NCBI GenBank assembly: GCA_018895675.1
Contig: JAHIOG010000425.1
Location: 1 to 7,387, forward strand
Reading direction: 5' to 3'
From: a bacterium
Lineage (GTDB): Bacteria > Fidelibacterota > UBA2242
Length of the DNA stretch: 7,387 nt
Shown piece after piece: positions 1 to 7,112 of this stretch; position 1 is the stretch's first letter; the number at the start of each line of letters is the position of its first letter. Made by a program: the position numbers and the translations under genes. Under the pieces are notes generated by a model, which made no database searches, had not been told where the DNA came from, and saw nothing but the letters and a program-made list of their open reading frames with translations.

Positions 1-737
1 GGACGAATAATAGCCGATTGAAATAATCCATTCTCTGAACGATTCACTTCAACAACTTTGCCAACAATCATATTTGGAGGGTATATTTTACTATAACCGG
101 AAGTCAATACCAATTCTCCCGGGTGGATTTCAGCAGTATTTGGAATTTCACGGACTTCTGCGCGCCCATCGGGGTGCCACATTATTATTCCCAGCACCCT
201 TGAATCCTGAAACTTAACACTAAGTCTAAAATTCACATCCAAAAATATCTGGACCTGAGTGGTTTTATTACCTACGGCAATCGTTTTGCCAACAATTCCT
301 TTGGTCGAAATGACCGCCATGTTCGGCTGGACACCCTTTTGGCTGCCGACATTCAGTAAAATTGAATTAACAATCGCTGTGGCGCCTTTATTAATAACTT
401 TAGCCGGGATTATATGATAAGCAGAGCTATCAAGAAAATTCAGCATTTTTCTCAATCGCTGATTTTCAATATATGCCTCTTTAAATTCAATATTTTGGAG
501 TGTTAACTGCAGATTTTCATGTTTTAATACCTCGTTTTCTTCCAATAAACCAGATAATTGATTAATCCAGATTCCGGGATAGTGAACAAAGGCGAACACA
601 TCGGCTATGTCGCCTTGTAACGCCCGCACTTGAGGCGCCTCATTCATAAATAATATTAAAAAGGAAAGAAAAATTAGAATTAAAAAAAGGATGTATTCAT
701 AAAAATTAAACAGTATTACTATTATTTTTTTCCACAT
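1..737 (-). CDS. mreC: Rod shape-determining protein MreC (partial, C-terminus beyond left edge)
   Basis: MreC is the bitopic inner-membrane scaffold of the elongasome; it links cytoplasmic MreB filaments to the periplasmic cell-wall synthases. The frame is open from an ATG at 737 to the window edge, giving 245 residues without a stop. Visible order: a short cytoplasmic start (MWKK), a hydrophobic membrane segment at about residues 15-31 (ILFLILIFLSFLILF), a helical, coiled-coil-like stretch at about 62-104 rich in E, L, Q and N, then the beta-rich MreC core from about 108 (IIPAKVINKG, LNVGSQKGVQPNMAV, KGIVGKT, GELVLTSGYSKIYPPNMIVGKV). These are family hallmarks. The start lies 5 nt after the mreB stop, with no clear Shine-Dalgarno sequence, so translational coupling to mreB is likely. 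Full-length MreC is usually about 270-330 residues, so only the tail is missing. Identification is firm. Confidence 0.95.
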   Translation of the reverse strand, partial: MWKKIIVILFNFYEYILFLILIFLSFLILFMNEAPQVRALQGDIADVFAFVHYPGIWINQLSGLLEENEVLKHENLQLTLQNIEFKEAYIENQRLRKMLNFLDSSAYHIIPAKVINKGATAIVNSILLNVGSQKGVQPNMAVISTKGIVGKTIAVGNKTTQVQIFLDVNFRLSVKFQDSRVLGIIMWHPDGRAEVREIPNTAEIHPGELVLTSGYSKIYPPNMIVGKVVEVNRSENGLFQSAIIR

Positions 738-742
738 TTATT

Positions 743-1756
743 CTAAACAAGCACTTCTTTATATTTATGAATATTCTCAATAATCATTCCTGTTCCTTTT
801 ACGACAGATAATAATGGCTCTTCAGCGACATTCACCGGCAAATCGGTTTCTACGCGAATTCGATGATCGAGGCCTTTTAGCAAGGCGCCGCCACCTGTCA
901 GTATAATACCTCTATCGAGAATATCCGATGATAATTCCGGCGGTGTCATTTCCAGCGCCTGCTTGATGGCTTGTGCAATAAGATCAATCGTATCTTTCAA
1001 ACATTCTCTGATTTCAACTGATGAAACTTCGATTGTTTTGGGAATACCGGCAACTAGGCTGCGTCCTTTAACAGCAACTGTAGTATCATTGATCGGCATT
1101 GCCGAACCAACTGTGCACTTGATCCATTCTGAAGTTATTTCCCCAATTAATAGATTATGCTCCGATTTAAAGTACTGAATAATTGCATCGTCCATTTCAT
1201 CACCGGCTATTCGAATTGACTGTTTGTTAACAATCCCATTCAGCGCTATAACCGCTATCTCAGTCGTTCCGCCACCAATGTCGACTATGATATTTCCAAC
1301 CGGTTTGGAAATATCGATACCAATTCCGATTGCCGCGGCAATTGGTTCCTCAACCAGATAAACCTCTCGGGCATTAGCGCGATCGGCTGAATCTCTGACA
1401 GCCCGTTTTTCCACTGCTGTGATACCCGATGGAATACAGATAACGATCCGGGGTCGGGCAATCCTGCTCAAATTGATTTTGCGGATAAATCCACGAATCA
1501 TGGCGTCGGTCACCTCAAAATCAGCAATAACACCATCTTTTATCGGTCGAATAGTGGTGATATCCCGATGAGTTTTCCCAACCATTTCTTTCGCATTGTT
1601 TCCGATTGCAAGGACTTCACCATCATGTGTAGATCGGGCAACAATACTTGGCTCGTTTAAAATAATCCCTTTACCTTTCATGTATATCAAAGTATTCGCC
1701 GTGCCAAGGTCAATAGCGATATCTCCCGCAAAAATATTAAAAAACGAAAAACCCAT
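743..1756 (-). CDS. mreB: Rod shape-determining protein MreB (bacterial actin)
   Basis: MreB is the actin-like ATPase that forms membrane-bound filaments steering lateral cell-wall synthesis. The 337-residue length is normal for the family (about 335-350). Actin-fold signatures are intact: phosphate-1 motif DIAIDLGTANTLIY at residues 12-25, connecting segment VEEPIAAAIG at 135-144, phosphate-2 motif IIVDIGGGTTEIAVI at 156-170, and adenosine motif IILTGGGALLKGL at 284-296. The short N-terminus with bulky hydrophobics (MGFSFFNIF) is consistent with membrane binding. The ATG at 1756 is preceded by GGAG (plus-strand 1762-1765) at 5-nt spacing, which supports this start. It begins 14 nt after purH and is followed 5 nt later by mreC. 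One small oddity is W211 in GEITSEWIKCTVGSA, where many homologues have a charged residue. A rod or elongated cell shape is inferred. Confidence 0.98.
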   Translation of the reverse strand: MGFSFFNIFAGDIAIDLGTANTLIYMKGKGIILNEPSIVARSTHDGEVLAIGNNAKEMVGKTHRDITTIRPIKDGVIADFEVTDAMIRGFIRKINLSRIARPRIVICIPSGITAVEKRAVRDSADRANAREVYLVEEPIAAAIGIGIDISKPVGNIIVDIGGGTTEIAVIALNGIVNKQSIRIAGDEMDDAIIQYFKSEHNLLIGEITSEWIKCTVGSAMPINDTTVAVKGRSLVAGIPKTIEVSSVEIRECLKDTIDLIAQAIKQALEMTPPELSSDILDRGIILTGGGALLKGLDHRIRVETDLPVNVAEEPLLSVVKGTGMIIENIHKYKEVLV

Positions 1757-1760
1757 ATTT

Positions 1761-1765
1761 GCTCC
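1761..1765 (-). promoter_or_regulatory. Ribosome binding site of mreB
   Basis: The minus strand reads GGAGC here, with the GGAG core 5 nt before the ATG at 1756. It lies entirely in the 14-nt gap after purH. It supports the chosen mreB start and independent ribosome entry despite the very short gap. Confidence 0.7.
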
Positions 1766-1770
1766 AACTA

Positions 1771-3318
1771 TTAATGTTTAAATACTCGTTTATGTGTAAA
1801 CAACATGAATAATCCATGCTCGTTACATGCTTCAATAACTTCTTTATCACGAACACTGCCGCCCGGCTGGATCACACCAACAACTCCATATTCTACAGCG
1901 AGGTCTATTGAATCCCTGAACGGAAAAAATGCGTCTGACGCCATAATTGAATTTTTAATATCCAGCCCGGCTTCTCCGGCTTTGCGAATGGCAATCTTTA
2001 ATGCATCAACCCGTGACATCTGTCCGGCGCCGACGCCAATAGAACCATTTTTATCCGCTAATACTATGGCGTTTGATTTAACATGTTTCACAAGGTGCCA
2101 TCCCAAGCGAAGCGCTTCATAAAATTGATTGTGTGGTTTCTGCTCCGTTACCATCTCCCATTTCTCTTCATTATCATCGCCGTGCTGCGCTTCCTGGACA
2201 AGCAGTCCTTTTCCATAACCTTTGATATCAAATTTTGATTCAAGATAATTCTGATTGGGTATTAGTAAACGTAAATTTTTCTTTTTTGCTAAAATTTCAA
2301 GGGCTTCCGTGGAAAACTGGGGCGCCACAATACATTCGAGAAAGCTTTTTGTGCATTCTTCCGCCAGCGCTTTATCAACCGGTCTGTTTACACCGACAAT
2401 ACCTCCAAAATAACTTACCGGGTCGGCTTTCACTGCCCTCAAATATGCATCCAACGGCGTCTGCCCAAGCCCGAATCCACAGGGGTTTGTATGCTTGATA
2501 TTAACACAAACAGCTAATTTATTTTTATATTCGAACGCAATGCGATAAGCGGCAATGCAATCGACATAATTATTGTATGAAATTTCTTTACCCTGTAACT
2601 GGTGAAACGGCTGCGCTTTCGGGTCTGATTGCGGATTGTATAGCGCGGCTTGCTGATCGGGATTTTCGCCATAGCGCAAATCTGCTGATTTTTGGTAGTG
2701 ATTCAGCCACAAACCTGGCAAAGGATCTTTATCTTCAGAAAAAAATGTTGCAATATCCGTATCGTAATTACTCGTCTCTACAAATACATTTTTAGCAAGT
2801 GCCCGGCGGTAATTTTCATTAATTTCACCGGCTTCAAATCGTTTTATAAACTCATCATATTGCGATGGATGCGATAAAACGGCAACACTTTTATAATTCT
2901 TTGCCGCAGCTCTTAACATACTCGGACCGCCGATATCAATCATTTCGGCTATCTCTTCATCACTATTATCACCGGTATGATAGGTTTCGGAAAATGGATA
3001 GAGGTTAACAACCACCAGTTGAAAAGCTGTTGCATTCACTTTATTAAGGTCGTCAATATGATCGGGATTTGCGCTGTCTGCTAAAATCCCGGAAAATATC
3101 AGGGGATGGAGAGTCTTGACACGCCCACCCATAATTTCCGGAAAACCTGTCAGATCTTCGATCTTTTCGACAGTAATATTTTCCTCGCACAATTTCCGAA
3201 AGGTCCCGCCGGTCGAATAAATCCGCACACCTTTCGACTGGAGCGTTCCGGCAAATGGAACAATATTTTCCTTGTTCCAGACACTGATAATCGCGCGCTT
3301 TATATTAAAGGAACTCAT
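1771..3318 (-). CDS. purH: Bifunctional AICAR formyltransferase / IMP cyclohydrolase PurH
   Basis: PurH catalyses the last two steps of de novo purine synthesis in the cytoplasm: it formylates AICAR with 10-formyl-tetrahydrofolate to FAICAR, then closes the ring to IMP. The 515-residue length is typical. The N-terminal MGS-like IMP cyclohydrolase domain (about 1-195) shows STGGT at 35-39, GGRVKTLHP at 64-72, NLYPF at 105-109 and IDIGGPSMLRAAAKN at 128-142. The C-terminal transformylase domain has RYGENP at 215-220, the catalytic Lys-His pair K275-H276 in NIKHTNPCGFG, SDAFFPFRD at 461-469 and QPGGSVRD at 484-491. The ATG overlaps the purN stop as ATGA, and GGGAG lies only 2 nt before it, so coupling to purN translation is likely. 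The last residues, FTHKRVFKH, differ from the common TGxRHFRH ending but keep the terminal basic/aromatic pattern. Confidence 0.98.
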   Translation of the reverse strand: MSSFNIKRAIISVWNKENIVPFAGTLQSKGVRIYSTGGTFRKLCEENITVEKIEDLTGFPEIMGGRVKTLHPLIFSGILADSANPDHIDDLNKVNATAFQLVVVNLYPFSETYHTGDNSDEEIAEMIDIGGPSMLRAAAKNYKSVAVLSHPSQYDEFIKRFEAGEINENYRRALAKNVFVETSNYDTDIATFFSEDKDPLPGLWLNHYQKSADLRYGENPDQQAALYNPQSDPKAQPFHQLQGKEISYNNYVDCIAAYRIAFEYKNKLAVCVNIKHTNPCGFGLGQTPLDAYLRAVKADPVSYFGGIVGVNRPVDKALAEECTKSFLECIVAPQFSTEALEILAKKKNLRLLIPNQNYLESKFDIKGYGKGLLVQEAQHGDDNEEKWEMVTEQKPHNQFYEALRLGWHLVKHVKSNAIVLADKNGSIGVGAGQMSRVDALKIAIRKAGEAGLDIKNSIMASDAFFPFRDSIDLAVEYGVVGVIQPGGSVRDKEVIEACNEHGLFMLFTHKRVFKH

Positions 3319-3950
3319 TTCTCCCAGATTACTTTACCATTACTTATATGGATCTTATCCTCACAAAATGCCTTTACAACCTGCGGGAAAACCCGGTGTT
3401 CAACCTGCAACACTCTGTGAGCGAGAGATTCTGCAGTATCATCCTCTAAAACCTCAACCGTTTCCTGTAAAATAACCGATCCCCTATCATAGCATTCATC
3501 AACAAAATGAATCGTAACACCGGTGATTTTCACGCCGGACTCTATCACTGCTTCATGCACCTTCATCCCGTAGAATCCTTTTCCGCCGAAGTTCGGCAAC
3601 AGCGCCGGGTGAATGTTGATCATTGCATACCGATATCGTTTAACAAACGGGGAAGGAATCAATTTCAAATATCCTGCCAGCAAGACCAGATCAACATCAT
3701 AGGATTCAAGCAATCCAATTAAAAAACCAGCATAATCTTCTGCCGCCGAAAATTGCTTTCTGCTCACCCAGTGCGTTGGGATTCCATGATCCACGGCAAT
3801 ATCAAAAACAGGCGGTTGGACATGATCGCTGATGACACAAACTACTTCCGCCGCTATGTTACCCAGTTTAATCTGTTCTAATACAGCTGAAAAATTTGAG
3901 CCTCGTCCCGAAGCAAATACAGCAATATTTTTCAATGTGGCGGCTTCCAA
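3315..3950 (-). CDS. purN: Phosphoribosylglycinamide formyltransferase PurN
   Basis: PurN transfers a formyl group from 10-formyl-tetrahydrofolate to GAR, step 3 of purine synthesis, in the cytoplasm. Family motifs, numbered from this start: ASGRGSN at 13-19 (phosphate-binding loop), LLAGYLKLI at 90-98, INIHPALLP at 111-119 with catalytic N112 and H114, and HFVDECYDRGSVILQ at 148-162, where D155 aligns with E. coli D144. The FGGKGFYG insertion after the NIHP motif is a variant I associate with Bacteroidota/FCB PurN. No ATG or GTG is available: the frame has a stop upstream, and the two usable starts are TTG at 3950 and TTG at 3935. The second would give M-K-N-I-A-V-F, the usual PurN beginning, and may be the true start (206 residues). 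Its stop overlaps the purH ATG by 4 nt. It lies 95 nt after the deoxynucleoside kinase gene. Confidence 0.96.
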   Translation of the reverse strand: MEAATLKNIAVFASGRGSNFSAVLEQIKLGNIAAEVVCVISDHVQPPVFDIAVDHGIPTHWVSRKQFSAAEDYAGFLIGLLESYDVDLVLLAGYLKLIPSPFVKRYRYAMINIHPALLPNFGGKGFYGMKVHEAVIESGVKITGVTIHFVDECYDRGSVILQETVEVLEDDTAESLAHRVLQVEHRVFPQVVKAFCEDKIHISNGKVIWEK

Positions 3951-4003
3951 TCCTATCCCAAAAACCGTCTGAATTTATCTAATTCCTTCGGTAAAAACAA
4001 TTA

Positions 4004-4032
4004 AGTATATCGGAAAAATCCATACCTTTCAT
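4004..4032 (-). promoter_or_regulatory. Possible internal sigma-70-like promoter for purN-purH-mreBC
   Basis: The 95-nt gap between the kinase gene and purN is the only sizeable non-coding gap inside the cluster. On the minus strand it contains TATACT (4009-4004, close to the TATAAT consensus). A 17-bp spacer separates it from ATGAAA (4032-4027), which matches 4 of 6 positions of TTGACA. A transcript starting near 3997 would lead into purN. AT-rich DNA gives such matches by chance, and some Bacteroidota use a different promoter consensus, so this is only a candidate. I see no terminator hairpin or recognisable riboswitch in this gap. Confidence 0.25.
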
Positions 4033-4045
4033 AATTAACAAATAT

Positions 4046-4678
4046 TTATTCACATTCAGGACAGTATTGTCGAATATCCCGAAGTAACTCTTCAAGTTTG
4101 TCAGCATCTTCAAATACATCAAAATTATCCGTCTCAACCACCTTAACCGGATATTGCCCCTGCGCCCGCTTGATCCAACGTTCATATGCGATATTTAGCA
4201 TATAGATATATTCCGGCGAAATAGTACTTTCGAACCCTCGCGACCGTTTTTTTATACGCGTTAATAATGTATCCACACTCGCGCGCAGATATATGATCAA
4301 ATCCGGTTTTTTCAGATAGGATGTCATAATATCAAATAATGCGCAATAATTCTCCCAGTCCCGCTTCGACATATTGCCCATTTCATAAAGATTACGGGCA
4401 AAAATTTCGACATCTTCATAAATCGTGCGATCCTGCACCGATGAAATACCGTTTTCAGTCATCACTTTATGCGTCCTGAATCTGTGAGACAGGAAATATA
4501 TTTGCAGGTTAAAACTCCAGCGCTTCATATCCTCGTAAAAATCTTCCAGATAGGGATTATCAATTACGGATTCATAATATGCTCTCCATCCGAATCGATC
4601 GGCAATAATATCTGTCATAGTCGTTTTTCCGACTCCGATATTCCCGGCGATCCCGATAAAATATGTCCTTTTAGTCAC
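4046..4678 (-). CDS. Deoxynucleoside kinase (dAK/dGK-type)
   Basis: This is a P-loop kinase of the deoxynucleoside kinase family, which phosphorylates salvaged deoxynucleosides to their 5'-monophosphates in the cytoplasm. The 210 residues match the usual bacterial length. Motifs: Walker A GNIGVGKT at 12-19; ESVIDNPYLEDFYED at 36-50, where E36 is the likely catalytic base; WSFNLQIYFL at 54-63; DRTIYEDVEIFARNL at 83-97 (the DRS/DRT nucleoside-binding motif); LIIYLRA at 127-133; and the arginine/lysine-rich LID RIKKRSR at 141-147. Sequence alone does not settle whether deoxyadenosine, deoxyguanosine, deoxycytidine or thymidine is preferred; the overall pattern resembles Bacteroidota-type dAK/dGK proteins. 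It starts with GTG at 4678, overlapping mtaB by 8 nt, with a strong GGGAGAG site 7 nt upstream. The C-terminus ends in CPECE, an unusual CxxC pair. Confidence 0.92.
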   Translation of the reverse strand: MTKRTYFIGIAGNIGVGKTTMTDIIADRFGWRAYYESVIDNPYLEDFYEDMKRWSFNLQIYFLSHRFRTHKVMTENGISSVQDRTIYEDVEIFARNLYEMGNMSKRDWENYCALFDIMTSYLKKPDLIIYLRASVDTLLTRIKKRSRGFESTISPEYIYMLNIAYERWIKRAQGQYPVKVVETDNFDVFEDADKLEELLRDIRQYCPECE

Positions 4679-5969
4679 GAGTAATCTCTCCCTGAGCAGT
4701 GGCGCCGTTTACTTGTGTGATGGCAATTTTTATAATCCGATTGATCAGCGGCTCCTTTGATTTTACATTGACTGTAATATAATTATCTGACAGTCCTTCG
4801 TAAAGCCCCAATTTCGTTTTCTTTTCAAATAAAACCGATAATTCTTTACCTGAAAAACCCCGAACATAATGAACTTTTTTGGATTTGCTTAATTTTCTCA
4901 ACAATTCGGAACGTTCCTTTTTCACGGATGGAGAAACCGTAGATTTAATCTGAGATGCCGGAGTTCCCGGTCGGAATGAAAATCGGAATACATGAAAATA
5001 GGCGATTGGCAATCGTTGCAAGACATCGACCATTTTCTGGAAATGTTTATCAGTTTCACCCGGATAACCAACTAAAACATCTGTCCCGATGCACACATCC
5101 GGAATCTGATCAGCTATTTTAGCAACGGTTTCCTGATACGACTCTATCCGGTATCTTCGACGCATCCAGCCCAACATTTCATTTGAACCGTGTTGCAATG
5201 GAATATGAAAATGGCGGCAAAGGCGTGGTTCGTTCCGCATTATGGATATTAATCGATCCGAAATCAGGTCCGGTTCAATTGAACTGATCCGCAGCCGGCA
5301 GATAGCCGTTTTTTCAAGTATGCCTTCCACAAGATCGGTAAAATCCTGTCCGGCTTCAGTCCGATAGCTCCCGATATTGATCCCGCTCAGCACTATTTCC
5401 TTATAGCCATGATCAACAAGCATTTTCGTTTCATCGATACATGCCTGAAAATCGCGGCTCCGGGTTCTTCCTCTAAGTAAGGGAATTACACAGTAGGAAC
5501 ATTTATAATCACAGCCGTCCTGAACTTTCAACTGGGTTCTTGTGCGATCACCTTTCGATATGACTCCAACCGCAGGAAAAGTATTTTCCTCTAAAACATT
5601 ACCGACATGGATTTCCACTTGCTCTTTTTCAATGGCTTCCAGGAAATCCCGGATTCTATACTTCTCGGAATTGCCCAGGACCAGATCAACGCCCTTCAGA
5701 TCCATCAGATCATCCGGCGATAACTGGGAATAACATCCCACTACCGTAATTTTCCCCCGGGGCGAAATTCGCCGGGCAGCCGCGATAGCGCCGCGGGTTT
5801 TCGCCTCCGCCTGCCGGGTCACGGCACAGCTATTGATAATAGTTAAATCTGCGGGAGTTTTGTTATTAACAATAGTGAAGCCGGCGCTCTGGAGCTCAAA
5901 TTGAATCGAATCGGATTCAGAATGATTTAAGCGACAACCAAGCGTTCGAAAGCTGACTGTTTTGATCAA
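4671..5969 (-). CDS. mtaB: tRNA t6A37 methylthiotransferase MtaB (radical SAM)
   Basis: MtaB adds a methylthio group to N6-threonylcarbamoyladenosine at position 37 of ANN-decoding tRNAs, giving ms2t6A, using two [4Fe-4S] clusters and SAM. The 432 residues show the three-domain MiaB/MtaB layout. The N-terminal methylthiotransferase domain has cysteines C12 (TLGCRLN), C48 (NSCAVT) and C79 (VVGCYSQ). The radical-SAM core has CxxxCxxC at C153, C157 and C160 (DGCDYKCSYC), then LSGINIGSY, ISSIEP, HIPLQHGS and GTDVLVGYPGET. A C-terminal TRAM domain follows at about 370-430. The TLGCRLN start and IPLLRGRTRSR after the cluster favour MtaB over MiaB or RimO. The start is TTG at 5969, only 2 nt after the thymidylyltransferase stop. 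No ATG or GTG lies between it and an in-frame stop upstream, and no good Shine-Dalgarno is seen, so translation is probably coupled. Confidence 0.95.
   Translation of the reverse strand: MIKTVSFRTLGCRLNHSESDSIQFELQSAGFTIVNNKTPADLTIINSCAVTRQAEAKTRGAIAAARRISPRGKITVVGCYSQLSPDDLMDLKGVDLVLGNSEKYRIRDFLEAIEKEQVEIHVGNVLEENTFPAVGVISKGDRTRTQLKVQDGCDYKCSYCVIPLLRGRTRSRDFQACIDETKMLVDHGYKEIVLSGINIGSYRTEAGQDFTDLVEGILEKTAICRLRISSIEPDLISDRLISIMRNEPRLCRHFHIPLQHGSNEMLGWMRRRYRIESYQETVAKIADQIPDVCIGTDVLVGYPGETDKHFQKMVDVLQRLPIAYFHVFRFSFRPGTPASQIKSTVSPSVKKERSELLRKLSKSKKVHYVRGFSGKELSVLFEKKTKLGLYEGLSDNYITVNVKSKEPLINRIIKIAITQVNGATAQGEITRD
4686..4692 (-). promoter_or_regulatory. Ribosome binding site fixing the GTG start of the kinase gene
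   Basis: The minus strand reads GGGAGAG inside the last codons of mtaB, 7 nt before the GTG at 4678. It is the best Shine-Dalgarno match in the cluster. It supports the GTG start in spite of the 8-nt overlap with mtaB. Confidence 0.75.
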
Positions 5970-5971
5970 TG

Positions 5972-7036
5972 TTATCGGATTTCTATGATGCTTTGATCAC
6001 CAATGATAAATCGGTTTGTAAAAGGTTTGGCGTTGGCTTCGATAATTGTAACGTCTTTCCCTAATAAGCTGGCTTCAATACGAATCTTTTGATTCAATAT
6101 TTTGCAATTTTCCGAAATTATGCTGAATTCCACCTCCGAATTTTGAATGACACAATCCCGTTCAATTGAAGAATAAGGACCGATATAGGAATTAATAATC
6201 TTTGTTCCGGAGCCAATGATCGCAGGACCGCGGACATTACTATTTTTTATTTCCGCTCCAGCTCCGATAATCACGCGTCCTGAAATATTGCTGTCCTGAT
6301 CAACTTTACCGGCAATATTTGGAGAAATATTGTCTAATACCAGCCGGTTGGCTTCCAGCAAATCATTCGGCTTGCCGGTATCCTTCCACCAGCCCGTTAT
6401 TTCCGAATAGCTGATTTTCAACCCCTTCTCGATCAGATACTGATGAGCATCGGATATTTCCAATTCCCCGCGGGCGCTGGGCTTAATACTGTTTACAGCT
6501 TCGAAAATGGAACTGTCATAGATATAAATTCCGGTTACGGCATAATCACTTTTGGGTTTTTGAGGCTTTTCTTCAATGCGGACGATATGATTATCTTTTA
6601 TTTCAGGAACCCCGAAACGTTCGGGATCCGGAACTTTCGCCAGCACCAGGTGACAATTCGAATCATTGGCACGAAACTCATCAATAAAACGCCTGATTCC
6701 GCCGACTATGATGTTATCTCCGAGATAAAAAACAAAAGAATCATTGCCGATAAATGGCTGTGCGATGCGGACACAATCAGCGAGTCCGGAAGGACGCTCC
6801 TGGGGAATATACGTGATGGACAATCCCAGTTCCTTCCCGTCACCATAAACATCTTTAACTTCCGATCCGTCCTTATTTGTGATAATTCCAACTACTTTAA
6901 TGCCGGCTTCTCTAACATACTCCAGCGCATAATTCAATATCGGCTTGTTGGCAATCGGGATCAGGTGTTTATTCTGCGTATGAGTAATCGGTCGTAACCG
7001 GGTTCCATGTCCACCTGCTGTTATTAATGCTTTCAT
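5972..7036 (-). CDS. Glucose-1-phosphate thymidylyltransferase, long form (RmlA/StrD-like)
   Basis: The predicted reaction is dTTP + glucose-1-phosphate to dTDP-glucose + PPi, the first step of dTDP-deoxysugar (for example rhamnose) synthesis for surface polysaccharide. The 354 residues match the long subfamily (about 355; short RmlA is about 290). The nucleotidyltransferase domain (1 to about 240) shows GGHGTRLRP at 8-16, the K23 region QNKHLIPIANKPI, YLGDN at 104-108 with metal-binding D107, PERFGV at 138-143, EEKP at 155-158, RGELEISDA at 189-197 and GWWKDTGKPNDLLEAN at 215-230 with D219. From about 243 to 340 a left-handed beta-helix follows, with hexapeptide-like turns (GRVIIGAGAEI, GPAIIGSGTKI, SYIGPYSSI). 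The ATG at 7036 has AAAGGA 8 nt upstream. No rmlB, rmlC or rmlD gene is in view. A sugar nucleotidyltransferase with another nucleotide or sugar preference is possible. Confidence 0.9.
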   Translation of the reverse strand: MKALITAGGHGTRLRPITHTQNKHLIPIANKPILNYALEYVREAGIKVVGIITNKDGSEVKDVYGDGKELGLSITYIPQERPSGLADCVRIAQPFIGNDSFVFYLGDNIIVGGIRRFIDEFRANDSNCHLVLAKVPDPERFGVPEIKDNHIVRIEEKPQKPKSDYAVTGIYIYDSSIFEAVNSIKPSARGELEISDAHQYLIEKGLKISYSEITGWWKDTGKPNDLLEANRLVLDNISPNIAGKVDQDSNISGRVIIGAGAEIKNSNVRGPAIIGSGTKIINSYIGPYSSIERDCVIQNSEVEFSIISENCKILNQKIRIEASLLGKDVTIIEANAKPFTNRFIIGDQSIIEIR

Positions 7037-7044
7037 TCTTAATT

Positions 7045-7050
7045 TCCTTT
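7045..7050 (-). promoter_or_regulatory. Ribosome binding site of the thymidylyltransferase gene
   Basis: The minus strand reads AAAGGA, 8 nt before the ATG at 7036. The spacing is normal and supports that start. Confidence 0.7.
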
Positions 7051-7084
7051 ATTATCAATTTTAAAAGTTATCAGACCTTGATCA

Positions 7085-7112
7085 TTTATATATTTTCGCC
7101 ACGAAGGCACAA
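7085..7112 (-). promoter_or_regulatory. Possible weak promoter ahead of the thymidylyltransferase gene
   Basis: On the minus strand TTGTGC (7112-7107) and TATAAA (7090-7085) are separated by 16 bp, about 50 nt before the start codon at 7036. The -35 match is poor (3 of 6) and its sequence belongs to the 8-bp tandem repeat. It is listed because this gap is the natural place for the operon promoter and nothing better is visible. Confidence 0.18.

Noticed and set aside
1805..2122. 105-codon plus-strand frame, and several similar ones at 2235-3475, opposite purH and purN
   Set aside because: All are antisense to intact, motif-rich purine genes and show composition typical of reversed coding sequence.
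3951..4045. Purine riboswitch or other structured leader before purN
   Set aside because: The gap is only 95 nt, AT-rich, and shows no stable three-way-junction pairing or known conserved core.
3979..4185. 68-codon minus-strand frame across the end of the kinase gene and into the gap
   Set aside because: It overlaps the kinase in another frame, the protein has no recognisable features, and the kinase motifs are intact.
6443..6997. 184-codon open frame on the plus strand inside the thymidylyltransferase gene
   Set aside because: It is wholly antisense to a gene with strong family motifs, and its translation shows no domain I recognise. It is most likely a shadow frame.
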